Assembly: GCA_000435075.1 (NCBI GenBank)
Contig: FR890662.1
Coordinates: 1-8,457, forward strand
Source of the DNA: Bacteroides sp. CAG:770
GTDB taxonomy: Bacteria; Bacteroidota; Bacteroidia; Bacteroidales; UBA932
Direction: 5' to 3'
Length of the DNA stretch: 8,457 nucleotides
The notes below the pieces were generated by a model. That model had not been told where the DNA came from and did no database searches. It worked only from the letters and a program-made list of their open reading frames with translations. Shown piece after piece: positions 1-6,735 of the stretch. A program made the position numbers and the translations under genes. Numbering within the stretch: the stretch's first letter is position 1; each line of letters begins with the position of its first letter.

Positions 1-615
1 GGTCGCTGCCACGATAGCCTCATACATCTGCATCTGGTCGTTTCCGTATTTCGGGAATTCGCCATGGTCGGAATCCGAGGAATAAGCCCAAGTCTGGTGC
101 CACACCAGCTTGAAGTCCTTCTTCGGTGCATACCTCCGGAGATATGATATCAATGACTTGAGATATGGATTATATGTATCGTATTCACCGGCTTTTCCGC
201 TCGCCTGCTGAAGGCTGATATAATCCCACGGCTCATCCAGAAGCGCGTCGATGAGTTTTGTTTTCGGGGTATTCGTCTTCGCGCCGTCGACGATTTTCCT
301 GTAAGCATATTCAGCCTTGTCCGACACGGAATTGTTGTAATGTCTTTCCAGCGGACAGCCGGGGATATACATATTGCCGATCACGACCTTTATCCCTGCC
401 GCATCGAAGAGTTCGTAAAGATATTGTTCCACAGCATCTTGCGAGAAGCTGTTGCCGATTGCGAGTATCCTGATGACCCCGTCATCCTTCTTTTCGGCAG
501 TTCCCTGAGTCTCTGAAGGAGTCTGCGCCGGAGAACATCCGGTAGCGGGATATGATGCAACTGCAAAGAATCCTGCAAAGAGGAGTCCGCATATTTTTCC
601 GTACAATGATTTCAT
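1..615 (-). CDS. DUF4886 family SGNH-hydrolase-like lipoprotein (partial, 3' end outside window)
   Basis: The first 205 residues are in the window and the frame is still open at base 1. Seen: a hydrophobic N-terminus (residues 8-22) ends in a lipobox-like PATGC with Cys27, followed by a Ser/Thr/Glu-rich linker to about residue 46. The core begins with RILAIGNSFSQDAVEQYL (49-66). Its GNS motif (54-56) resembles block I of SGNH hydrolases, which would make Ser56 the candidate nucleophile. A Gly-Asn pair (80-81), WDYISLQQASG (130-140) and WHQTWAYS (172-179) match the pattern I know for DUF4886 proteins of Bacteroidota. Any C-terminal Asp/His catalytic motif lies outside the window. The start at 615 gives a complete signal peptide and lies 6 bp after the preceding stop, so the gene is probably translationally coupled. 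A role in glycan or ester deacylation is inference; the family has no function I can state with certainty. Family assignment is fairly sure, activity is not. Confidence 0.75.
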   Translation of the reverse strand, partial: MKSLYGKICGLLFAGFFAVASYPATGCSPAQTPSETQGTAEKKDDGVIRILAIGNSFSQDAVEQYLYELFDAAGIKVVIGNMYIPGCPLERHYNNSVSDKAEYAYRKIVDGAKTNTPKTKLIDALLDEPWDYISLQQASGKAGEYDTYNPYLKSLISYLRRYAPKKDFKLVWHQTWAYSSDSDHGEFPKYGNDQMQMYEAIVAAT

Positions 616-621
616 AAACGA

Positions 622-2199
622 TTATTTTTTTAGTGTCACTTTTGACAGTTTGAGCCAGCCGTCGGATGTATAATTTCCTTTTGCCGATGTTAAAATACCA
701 ATTTTTTTGGTCTCTGACGCATAATCCACGATACCGACAGCCCAAGTATACTCACCGGGGGCAATGCCGTCGGCTTTCACAGTGAAAGAATATTGCTTCG
801 GAGAGCCCTTTATCCACTCATGCGGCTGGGCCTCCTCATCGTAGAAAAGCTTGACCGGCTTGCCGGAAGCGTCAAGGAGGGCGAAAGCCACCTTGTATTT
901 ACCCACGAAAGGCTTGAAATTGGTAGGGCAATATGCGTATCCGACATTGGCCCACTTATGGACGATTTCCTCTGATTTTCCCGCAGTCAGTTCCTTCGGA
1001 AGAATCACCTTCGCCGGATAGAGCCTGTAGTTTCCGTCCTTTATGAACTGCTCGACCAGGTCATATGCTTCGTTGAACCATGACCATGTCTCACTGACGG
1101 TGACATCTTCATTGTACCGGAAATCCATCATGTTCGCACGAGCCTCGCGCGCCATGTCGAATTCACCTTTCCTCACGTCACCCCAGTCCTTATATCCTTC
1201 TGATTCCCAGCGCATAGGAGCATCACCATGAGAGGCTTTCACCCAGCCGCCTTCGGCAATTATCGGAACAATGTTGCGGTACTTGGCCGCTATGTTCTTC
1301 TCCCATGACCCGTAGTAAGTCTTCATTCCGAATGCGCCGCTGCCGATTCCGAAACCTTTGTTCACTGCTGACTGGACCATGTCCTCGGAATCAGGATTCA
1401 CACCGTCTTTAGTAGAACCGAGAGAACGGTGATAGTTTATGAAAATCGGAATCTTGAACTCCTTGGCAAATAGCGACGTAACCCATTCAAACACAGGCTT
1501 CTTGGGAGTTTCGTCACCTGTTGAGTAGATGCAGCTGTGATATTCGCCCCATTTTCCGATGCCCACGCCATGCACGAATTCATAATGGTCAGGGTCATTG
1601 ATTTCCTGCGCAAAGTCATGAACGAACTTTTCATAGCATTGCTGGAAAACCGGATCATCCGGATATGGAGACCACACTTCCATCGAGCCTGTCTTGGTGG
1701 CATATCCTTTCGCCCCCTTGTCCCGCACATAGAGAGGCGTGCAGAACTCATGCTTGTCACGGCTGTCGATGCCATAGCCGAAGCCTACGCGCATGTTACG
1801 TTTGCGTGCTTCCGCAATGAGGCTCTTATATCGCTGCGCATAGATGGTATTGCATCCTTCCTGCCACACGTAGACACCTTCTTCCGGGTTCAGCTGTCCC
1901 CACGAAGTCCTTATCAGCAAGGTAGTTGCATATTCCGTGACATTGACCGGACCTACGGATGATTCCATGGAGTCATATCTCTTCCAGAAATCGGAGAGGT
2001 CATTCCCCAGTCCCGCATAAAGGACCCAGCCGCAAAGCGGATTCCTCAGGACGGTAGTCTTGTCCGGCGTGATGTTGATCGTCTCATATCTGTCCGGATC
2101 GTGTGACGGGCCATCCTCTCCTTTTTCTCCGGAGCAGGACGAAAGAATCCATGCCGAAGCAGCGGCACATATCATCAAGTTCTTGATATCCAATTTCAT
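622..2199 (-). CDS. DUF4832-type putative glycoside-hydrolase-like surface lipoprotein, second paralog
   Basis: The protein has 525 residues. The chosen start (2199) gives a clean lipoprotein signal: a charged n-region, a hydrophobic stretch (8-19) and lipobox LSSC with Cys22, followed by acidic SGEKGEDG. An upstream in-frame ATG at 2217 or 2229 would overlap the preceding gene and spoil the signal. Motifs in order: NPLCGWVLY (53-61), IRTSWGQLNPEEGVYVW (96-112; the 'NPEEGVY.W' signature resembles GH42-like TIM barrels), DSRD (145-148), PYPDDPVFQ (178-186), GIGKWGEYH (213-221), INYHR (254-258), EGGW (316-319), NMMDFR (356-361) and YRLYP (391-395). A beta-rich C-terminal domain follows (about 396-525). 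The whole is most like DUF4832 proteins, some of which carry an N-terminal DUF4874. Glu219 and Glu316 are conserved in the neighbouring paralog and are my candidates for acid/base and nucleophile (inference). It begins 7 bp after its paralog stops. A catalytic role is likely but unproven; a non-catalytic glycan binder is the alternative. Confidence 0.7.
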   Translation of the reverse strand: MKLDIKNLMICAAASAWILSSCSGEKGEDGPSHDPDRYETINITPDKTTVLRNPLCGWVLYAGLGNDLSDFWKRYDSMESSVGPVNVTEYATTLLIRTSWGQLNPEEGVYVWQEGCNTIYAQRYKSLIAEARKRNMRVGFGYGIDSRDKHEFCTPLYVRDKGAKGYATKTGSMEVWSPYPDDPVFQQCYEKFVHDFAQEINDPDHYEFVHGVGIGKWGEYHSCIYSTGDETPKKPVFEWVTSLFAKEFKIPIFINYHRSLGSTKDGVNPDSEDMVQSAVNKGFGIGSGAFGMKTYYGSWEKNIAAKYRNIVPIIAEGGWVKASHGDAPMRWESEGYKDWGDVRKGEFDMAREARANMMDFRYNEDVTVSETWSWFNEAYDLVEQFIKDGNYRLYPAKVILPKELTAGKSEEIVHKWANVGYAYCPTNFKPFVGKYKVAFALLDASGKPVKLFYDEEAQPHEWIKGSPKQYSFTVKADGIAPGEYTWAVGIVDYASETKKIGILTSAKGNYTSDGWLKLSKVTLKK

Positions 2200-2206
2200 A
2201 ATAACA

Positions 2207-3766
2207 TTATTTAACATTGACCTTGGCAATTTTCAGCCAGCCTTCCGCAGTTATTTCGCCTCTGGTCGCGAGCTGGATTGCCGGCTTGTCGCCGTTATCG
2301 GTATTGACTATAGCCACGGCCCATGTATATTCCCCTGCAGGGACATTGACAGTGACATCTGTCTTGTAATCAAACACTTTGGCATTGACCCAAACTGAAG
2401 GCTCGCATTGTCCGTCGACTTGGACCTGGGCGACTTTGCCGGTCTTGTCGAGGAGTGCGAAGGCGACCTTGTAGCGATAGTTCCACTGCGGAAGGTTGTT
2501 CGGGAAATAGCCCCATCCCATGTTCTTCCATCTGTGGGTGAGCGTCACTTTGGTGCCTTTGGACACCTGTTTCGGAACGCCGGCCTGCTCAGGATAAAGC
2601 CTGTAGCCGCCTTCGGCGGTAAACTGCTGGACCAATGTGAATGCATCAGTGAACCAGGACTCGGTTTCCGCACCGACACGGAAATCCATCATGTTCACCT
2701 TGGCCACTTTACAGTCATCGTATTCACCCTGGCGCACATCTTCAGGATGACCCTTGCGGTATCCCCTGGAGTCATTCCAGTAACTGTGCTGGCTGACAAT
2801 CCAGCCGCCTTCCATTATTATCGGACGTTTGTACATCCATGAAGCGGCATAAGCACGCTCCCAATCCCGGTAGTAATCGCTCATGCCGAATGCGTCCTGA
2901 CGCAGACAATAGCCCTTGCTCACGGCAAGATTCAGAAGTTTCTCGCTGTTCGGATTGGCAGCTCCGTCGCTTGCGGGGTGACCTATTACCCTGTGATAGT
3001 TGATTGCAAGCGGAACGGCGGTAAAGTATTTGGTATAAACACCAGTAATCCAATCCATTACCTCATATTTGAGACGCTCCGTATTCTCGGTGACTGCATT
3101 GCCGTTCTCATAAACGACATTGTGTCCCTCGCCCCATTTGCCGAGGCCGTAGCCGTCGATGAACGCAGTCTTCTCAGGGTCATTGAAATCCTTGGCAAGT
3201 TCCGCAATGAACATCTCGTAGTATTTCTGGAAGACAGGATCCTGCGGATATGGAGTCTTGCGCTGAGGATACTTGGCGTTTTCCAGCCAATAGGTGGCGC
3301 CATGGTCGAATACGAACTGCGGGGTGTTTTCGCCCTGGTCGCGTCCGTCCACGACTACGCGGAACGATATGGGAAGTCCCCTGTCAAGCGCGCCGTGAAT
3401 CATCTTGTAGAGTTTCGTGGAAGGGTCACGCCAAGCATAGACGCCTTCCTGCGGGTTGAATGTGCGCCAGTTCGTCCTTATGTAACAAGCTGAGGCATAA
3501 TCACGTACCATGACATTCTTTCCCAGCTCCGAAACATAGATTTCCTTATCCCAGTCAGACGGGTCTCCTGACCCGCTGCCGTACATGACCCATCCGTTGA
3601 GAGGGTTGTGGAGCACGGTCTTCTTGTCGGGGTTGAATTTTATCACCGTCAGGTCTCCCGTGTTGTCAGAGCCGTCGCCTGCCCCGGAAGTCTCCTTGGA
3701 GCAACAGCACAAAGAGCACAGTGCCAGAAGCACCGTGCCCATTTTTTTTAACGCTTTTCCATCCAT
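2207..3766 (-). CDS. DUF4832-type putative glycoside-hydrolase-like surface lipoprotein, first paralog
   Basis: The protein has 519 residues and is clearly homologous end to end to the next gene downstream. The start at 3766 supplies Lys4, Lys7 and Lys8 ahead of the hydrophobic stretch (9-19) and Cys20-22, and CSKE follows; it overlaps the SusE-like gene by 19 bp. The alternative ATG at 3742 would avoid the overlap but leaves a signal peptide without positive charge. Motifs in order: NPLNGWVMY (54-62), IRTNWRTFNPQEGVYAW (96-112), DGRD (140-143), PYPQDPVFQ (172-180), GLGKWGEGH (207-215), INYHR (255-259), DAFGMSDYY (291-299), EGGW (319-322), RQGEYD (345-350), NMMDFR (358-363) and YRLYP (387-391). 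A beta-rich DUF4832-like C-terminal domain ends in GWLKIAKVNVK. Glu213 and Glu319 are the candidate catalytic pair. A TIM-barrel glycosidase-like fold is inferred from motif order, and the substrate is unknown. Acidic residues near the lipidated Cys fit surface export. Confidence 0.7.
   Translation of the reverse strand: MDGKALKKMGTVLLALCSLCCCSKETSGAGDGSDNTGDLTVIKFNPDKKTVLHNPLNGWVMYGSGSGDPSDWDKEIYVSELGKNVMVRDYASACYIRTNWRTFNPQEGVYAWRDPSTKLYKMIHGALDRGLPISFRVVVDGRDQGENTPQFVFDHGATYWLENAKYPQRKTPYPQDPVFQKYYEMFIAELAKDFNDPEKTAFIDGYGLGKWGEGHNVVYENGNAVTENTERLKYEVMDWITGVYTKYFTAVPLAINYHRVIGHPASDGAANPNSEKLLNLAVSKGYCLRQDAFGMSDYYRDWERAYAASWMYKRPIIMEGGWIVSQHSYWNDSRGYRKGHPEDVRQGEYDDCKVAKVNMMDFRVGAETESWFTDAFTLVQQFTAEGGYRLYPEQAGVPKQVSKGTKVTLTHRWKNMGWGYFPNNLPQWNYRYKVAFALLDKTGKVAQVQVDGQCEPSVWVNAKVFDYKTDVTVNVPAGEYTWAVAIVNTDNGDKPAIQLATRGEITAEGWLKIAKVNVK
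3748..3766 (-). other. 19-bp gene overlap with an A8 run
   Basis: The end of the SusE-like gene (stop at 3750-3748) overlaps the start of the first DUF4832-type gene (ATG at 3766-3764). On the minus strand the stop codon opens into eight consecutive A (3749-3742), directly followed by a second in-frame ATG (3742-3740). This suggests translational coupling or reinitiation. Which ATG is used cannot be settled by reading; the signal-peptide charge favours 3766. Confidence 0.6.
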
Positions 3767-5010
3767 ATTCTCATATTTCGCAAATCGAAGATGATGAAAT
3801 TCGTGCCGCTAGGAATCTTGAAGTAATTGCCTCGCAGATATGATCCGCCTTCCATATCCATCCATTTGCCCATTGTCACGCTCTGGTCATAGTTGCTTCC
3901 GGTCCATACAGGAGCGAATACGTATGAGTTGTTGGTGGTGTATGCATTTCCATTATTGTACCCGTCCACTTTAAGGCTGGAGATGATGGCGAAATCCGTT
4001 CGTCCTGAACCGAGGACACCGCCTGTATAGACAAGTATCTGAGGGTCAGCCAGGGAAACTTTACATTTCAGATCCTTGCCTGTTGCTGACCAGCCGACAG
4101 ACTCGCCGCGTCCGTAGATCTTGTCTACCGTGGTGGTGATGTACGCGTGCCCGTTGTCGCCTTCGTCAGGGTTCTTGAGGTTAGGATACCATGATACGGT
4201 GAACGGCTTGAGGTCGGTCGCCGGTGAATAGATGGTCGCCTTGGCGGTCTTCATATCCACGACCACGCGGTACTGTCCTGCAGATGTGATGTTCCATGCG
4301 AACGGCTCTTCCTGCATGGTGATGTCGAAGGTCTTGCCGTCCTGGAGCGCAGTCTTGCCGTCCTTAGGTGCGATGTAATATCTTACGCCCTCATACTCCA
4401 CAGGAACCTGGAGGTCACCGATGGTAAGGTCGCCAAGCCATGCGAACTGGAACTCGTTTTCAAGTGTCCTGGAGATTTCCTCCTCTTCTACGGCCGTACC
4501 GCCTACGAACATCTTGTCCGCATCGAACACCGTCACCTTGATAGGGGTAACGACCACCTGCATGGTACGTACCTCAGGCATTTCGAATGTAGAACCGCCT
4601 TCCCACTGTGCAATTACGCGATATTCGAGTGTAAACTGCTTGTTTACAGGCAGTCCCCATCTCTCAGTAGCCCATGTGTTGAGCTGTTCCACGGTAAAGC
4701 TCTGGCTGAACTCGCCCGGGTCCATATCTGTCCTGATTACTGTCTTGGAGCCGAAGTTGTTTCCGAGGACATCCAGCTTGGTCTCGTATGAAATCATATA
4801 GTCTTCGCCCATATCCCTGGCTTCAGTCCAACTGAAGGTAACTGCATCTTTCTTCAGGTTTTCCTCCAGAAGCACGACATTCTCAGACGATGCCGAAAGT
4901 GTCAGTTTTTCCTCTACGGGTGCGACATCATGGTCAGCCGGATCCCACTGGCAGGACATGACTGCTGCCGCAGCGGCAAGCATTGACAATGCCTTATTCA
5001 TATATTTCAT
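3748..5010 (-). CDS. SusE-like outer-membrane glycan-binding lipoprotein
   Basis: The 420-residue protein has a hydrophobic signal (7-18) with lipobox VMSC and Cys20, followed by acidic QWDPADHD. Residues about 34-155 look like the SusE N-terminal domain: KLTLSAS, then VTFSW, then alternating beta-strand segments ending in the MQVVVTP strand. Two further segments, about 156-262 and 266-420, each end in a similar strand (YRVVVDMKTAKATIY and FIIFDLRNMRIWME). This is the pattern of the C-terminal carbohydrate-binding repeats of SusE/SusF proteins. Aromatic residues suited to sugar stacking are frequent in the last module (Trp274, Tyr275, Trp307, Trp369, Trp383). It follows susD by 25 bp, the usual place for this accessory surface binder. 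It likely helps hold the glycan for the SusCD complex and the two downstream lipoproteins. A second in-frame ATG at 5001 is an equally plausible start. The sugar bound cannot be told from sequence. Confidence 0.8.
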   Translation of the reverse strand: MKYMNKALSMLAAAAAVMSCQWDPADHDVAPVEEKLTLSASSENVVLLEENLKKDAVTFSWTEARDMGEDYMISYETKLDVLGNNFGSKTVIRTDMDPGEFSQSFTVEQLNTWATERWGLPVNKQFTLEYRVIAQWEGGSTFEMPEVRTMQVVVTPIKVTVFDADKMFVGGTAVEEEEISRTLENEFQFAWLGDLTIGDLQVPVEYEGVRYYIAPKDGKTALQDGKTFDITMQEEPFAWNITSAGQYRVVVDMKTAKATIYSPATDLKPFTVSWYPNLKNPDEGDNGHAYITTTVDKIYGRGESVGWSATGKDLKCKVSLADPQILVYTGGVLGSGRTDFAIISSLKVDGYNNGNAYTTNNSYVFAPVWTGSNYDQSVTMGKWMDMEGGSYLRGNYFKIPSGTNFIIFDLRNMRIWMEKR

Positions 5011-5035
5011 AAAGTTATCAATTTTAAATGTTCAA

Positions 5036-6721
5036 TTATTCACCATATCCCGGGTTCTGCGGGAACTCGCTGCCTCTGTTGGCATCGCGGATTTCTTGTG
5101 GAACCGGCCAAAGAGCGAAGTGCTCATCGATCTGGTCCGCAATGGAAGGATTGTACTTCTTCACACGGTTCACATATACGTCCGCACCCATTCTCACGAG
5201 AGTAAACTTACGGCTTTCCTCGCCTACCATCTCGCGGATACGCTCGTCAAGAAGCTCATCCACAGTAACTTCAGAAGCCTCCAGGTTTCTGACTTTGGCT
5301 CTCTTCCTGATTACGTTCAATGCTTCCGCAGCCTTTGCGGCGTCGCCCATTCCGAGATAAGCCTCTGCAAGATGGAGATAAGTTTCACCCAGACGACACT
5401 TCATACGGTCCTTGTAGGAACCTGAAAGCTGGAGGTTGTCAGACTTCCCGAAGAAGAACTTGGTAAGGGCAGGGAAAAGCTGGCCGGTAGCCCATGTCTT
5501 GTCGGTAATTTCACTCTTCTTGCCGAGCGAAGCAGGAACCAGAGGATTGTTGTAATACCAGTCTCTCTTGATATTGTATTTCGAGTTACGCATGTCGCCA
5601 TCCTCGAAGATACCTCCTTCCTTGGCGCCGGAAACCTGTGTGGCACTGGTATTTTTCGTACCGATCCACCATTTCATAGGGGAAATCTGTGCAAGTCCGC
5701 GTCCTCCGAGAGAATCGGCAAGGGCGAAACCGTTGATTGCGAAATACTGAGGGTTCCATGCACGTCGTGTCCAGTCGTCGGAATTGGTACCGCCGCCGAC
5801 GGTCTTATATTCGAACTGCATTACCCAGATGCTCTCGGTATTGCCGCTCGTGCGGTTCTGGTTGTTCTCCAGGAACATGTCGCTGAACGCGTCACCCTTC
5901 TCGTTCTTGCTTGCTCCGAAACGGGCGGTATTCAATGCAAAATATTTGCTGTCAATGACTTTGAGTGCGCATTTGGCTGCTTCTTCGAAATTTGCATTGT
6001 CCTTGGTAAGATGTCCGCGGAAGTTGTACATCTCGCTGAGGAGATGGTAGGCAGCCCAGCATGTAAGCTTGCCGGTCTTCACCTTGTCAGGATCGGTCGG
6101 AAGATTTTCCGCTGCAAATGTGAAGTCGTCGATGACATGGCCCAGGACTTCCACCTTCGGTGTTCTGGTAAATGAAAGTTTGAACGGATTTTCGATGGTC
6201 TCCACCCATGGAACGTCACCGTAGAGATATACGAGAGTCCTGTAGGCGTATGCCCTGAAGAATCTGGCCGTAGCGATTGCAATCTGCTTGTCCTCAGGAT
6301 AATCCCAGTTGGTATTCTTGTCCGCATAGATCATGATTTCATTGGCGGAAGCAATGAGGTTGTATGCCCAGTTCCAATAAGAGCCCACGAACTTGGTGGC
6401 CGCCGTCAATGTAAGGTCTGCGAAAGGAGTAAGCGAACCGTCCTTGGCACCATTCTGGTCCACGATGTCGGTAGCGATCTGGAGCGCCTCGTATGCGCAG
6501 GCCGCGCCATGCATGTAGGCACCGTTCTCTCCCCAGGTATTGTATTCTGAACGGGCGATGGAGTACAGTCCGTTGCAGCCGGTCTCGAAGCCCATCGAGC
6601 TGGTGTATGTATTGTCAGGTGCGAGCGAGCTCTTGAGATCCTCGTCAAGGTATCCGCTGCATGATGCTGCGGCTGCCATCGCAATGACCATGAGACCTGT
6701 CTTGAATATATTCTTTTTCAT
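5036..6721 (-). CDS. SusD/RagB family glycan-binding outer-membrane lipoprotein
   Basis: The 561-residue protein is of normal length for SusD. It starts MKKNIFKTG, has a hydrophobic stretch (9-19) and lipobox AASC with Cys21, followed by SGYLDEDL, a typical acidic SusD N-terminus that fits surface export. The N-terminal SusD-like domain includes ARFFRAYAYRTLVYLYGDVPW (residues 152-172), the characteristic TPR helix. The C-terminal SusD_RagB domain shows RLGETYLHLAEAYLGMGD (443-460), the ERIREMVGEESRKF segment (493-506) and the hallmark ending LWPVPQEI to QNPGYGE. It caps the SusC barrel and captures oligosaccharide for import. A longer frame reaches 6796, but that extension lies inside the transporter gene and would bury the signal peptide, so 6721 is used. 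The gene begins 14 bp after the SusC stop, with a purine-rich stretch before the ATG. Substrate specificity is not readable from sequence. Confidence 0.96.
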   Translation of the reverse strand: MKKNIFKTGLMVIAMAAAASCSGYLDEDLKSSLAPDNTYTSSMGFETGCNGLYSIARSEYNTWGENGAYMHGAACAYEALQIATDIVDQNGAKDGSLTPFADLTLTAATKFVGSYWNWAYNLIASANEIMIYADKNTNWDYPEDKQIAIATARFFRAYAYRTLVYLYGDVPWVETIENPFKLSFTRTPKVEVLGHVIDDFTFAAENLPTDPDKVKTGKLTCWAAYHLLSEMYNFRGHLTKDNANFEEAAKCALKVIDSKYFALNTARFGASKNEKGDAFSDMFLENNQNRTSGNTESIWVMQFEYKTVGGGTNSDDWTRRAWNPQYFAINGFALADSLGGRGLAQISPMKWWIGTKNTSATQVSGAKEGGIFEDGDMRNSKYNIKRDWYYNNPLVPASLGKKSEITDKTWATGQLFPALTKFFFGKSDNLQLSGSYKDRMKCRLGETYLHLAEAYLGMGDAAKAAEALNVIRKRAKVRNLEASEVTVDELLDERIREMVGEESRKFTLVRMGADVYVNRVKKYNPSIADQIDEHFALWPVPQEIRDANRGSEFPQNPGYGE

Positions 6722-6722
6722 G

Positions 6723-6730
6723 TTTCTTCT
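6723..6730 (-). promoter_or_regulatory. Purine-rich ribosome-binding-like stretch before susD
   Basis: Read on the minus strand, AGAAGAAAC precedes the ATG at 6721. It is the only gap in this operon with an evident purine-rich, Shine-Dalgarno-like stretch; the other gaps are A/T-rich or absent. It supports the start at 6721 over the longer frame. SusD is often needed at high level beside SusC, which fits a stronger site, but that is inference. Confidence 0.4.
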
Positions 6731-6735
6731 GATAA

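Noticed and set aside
616..631. A/T-rich stretch around the stop of the second DUF4832-type gene as a possible terminator
   Set aside because: There is an A-run on the coding strand but no GC-rich hairpin before a T-tract, and the next gene starts within 6 bp.
1537..1962. 141-residue open frame on the plus strand inside the second DUF4832-type gene
   Set aside because: Antisense shadow of a gene whose protein motifs match its paralog; no independent support.
2200..2229. Upstream starts at 2229 or 2217 for the second DUF4832-type gene
   Set aside because: Both overlap the end of the preceding gene and add residues in front of a normal signal peptide beginning at 2199.
2978..3493. 171-residue open frame on the plus strand inside the first DUF4832-type gene
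   Set aside because: It is fully antisense to a well-supported gene; its length is explained by the codon bias of the opposite strand, and no homology is recognised.
4958..5425. 155-residue open frame on the plus strand across the susD / SusE-like junction
   Set aside because: It lies antisense to two confidently identified genes, spans their boundary, and its translation shows no recognisable domain or signal.
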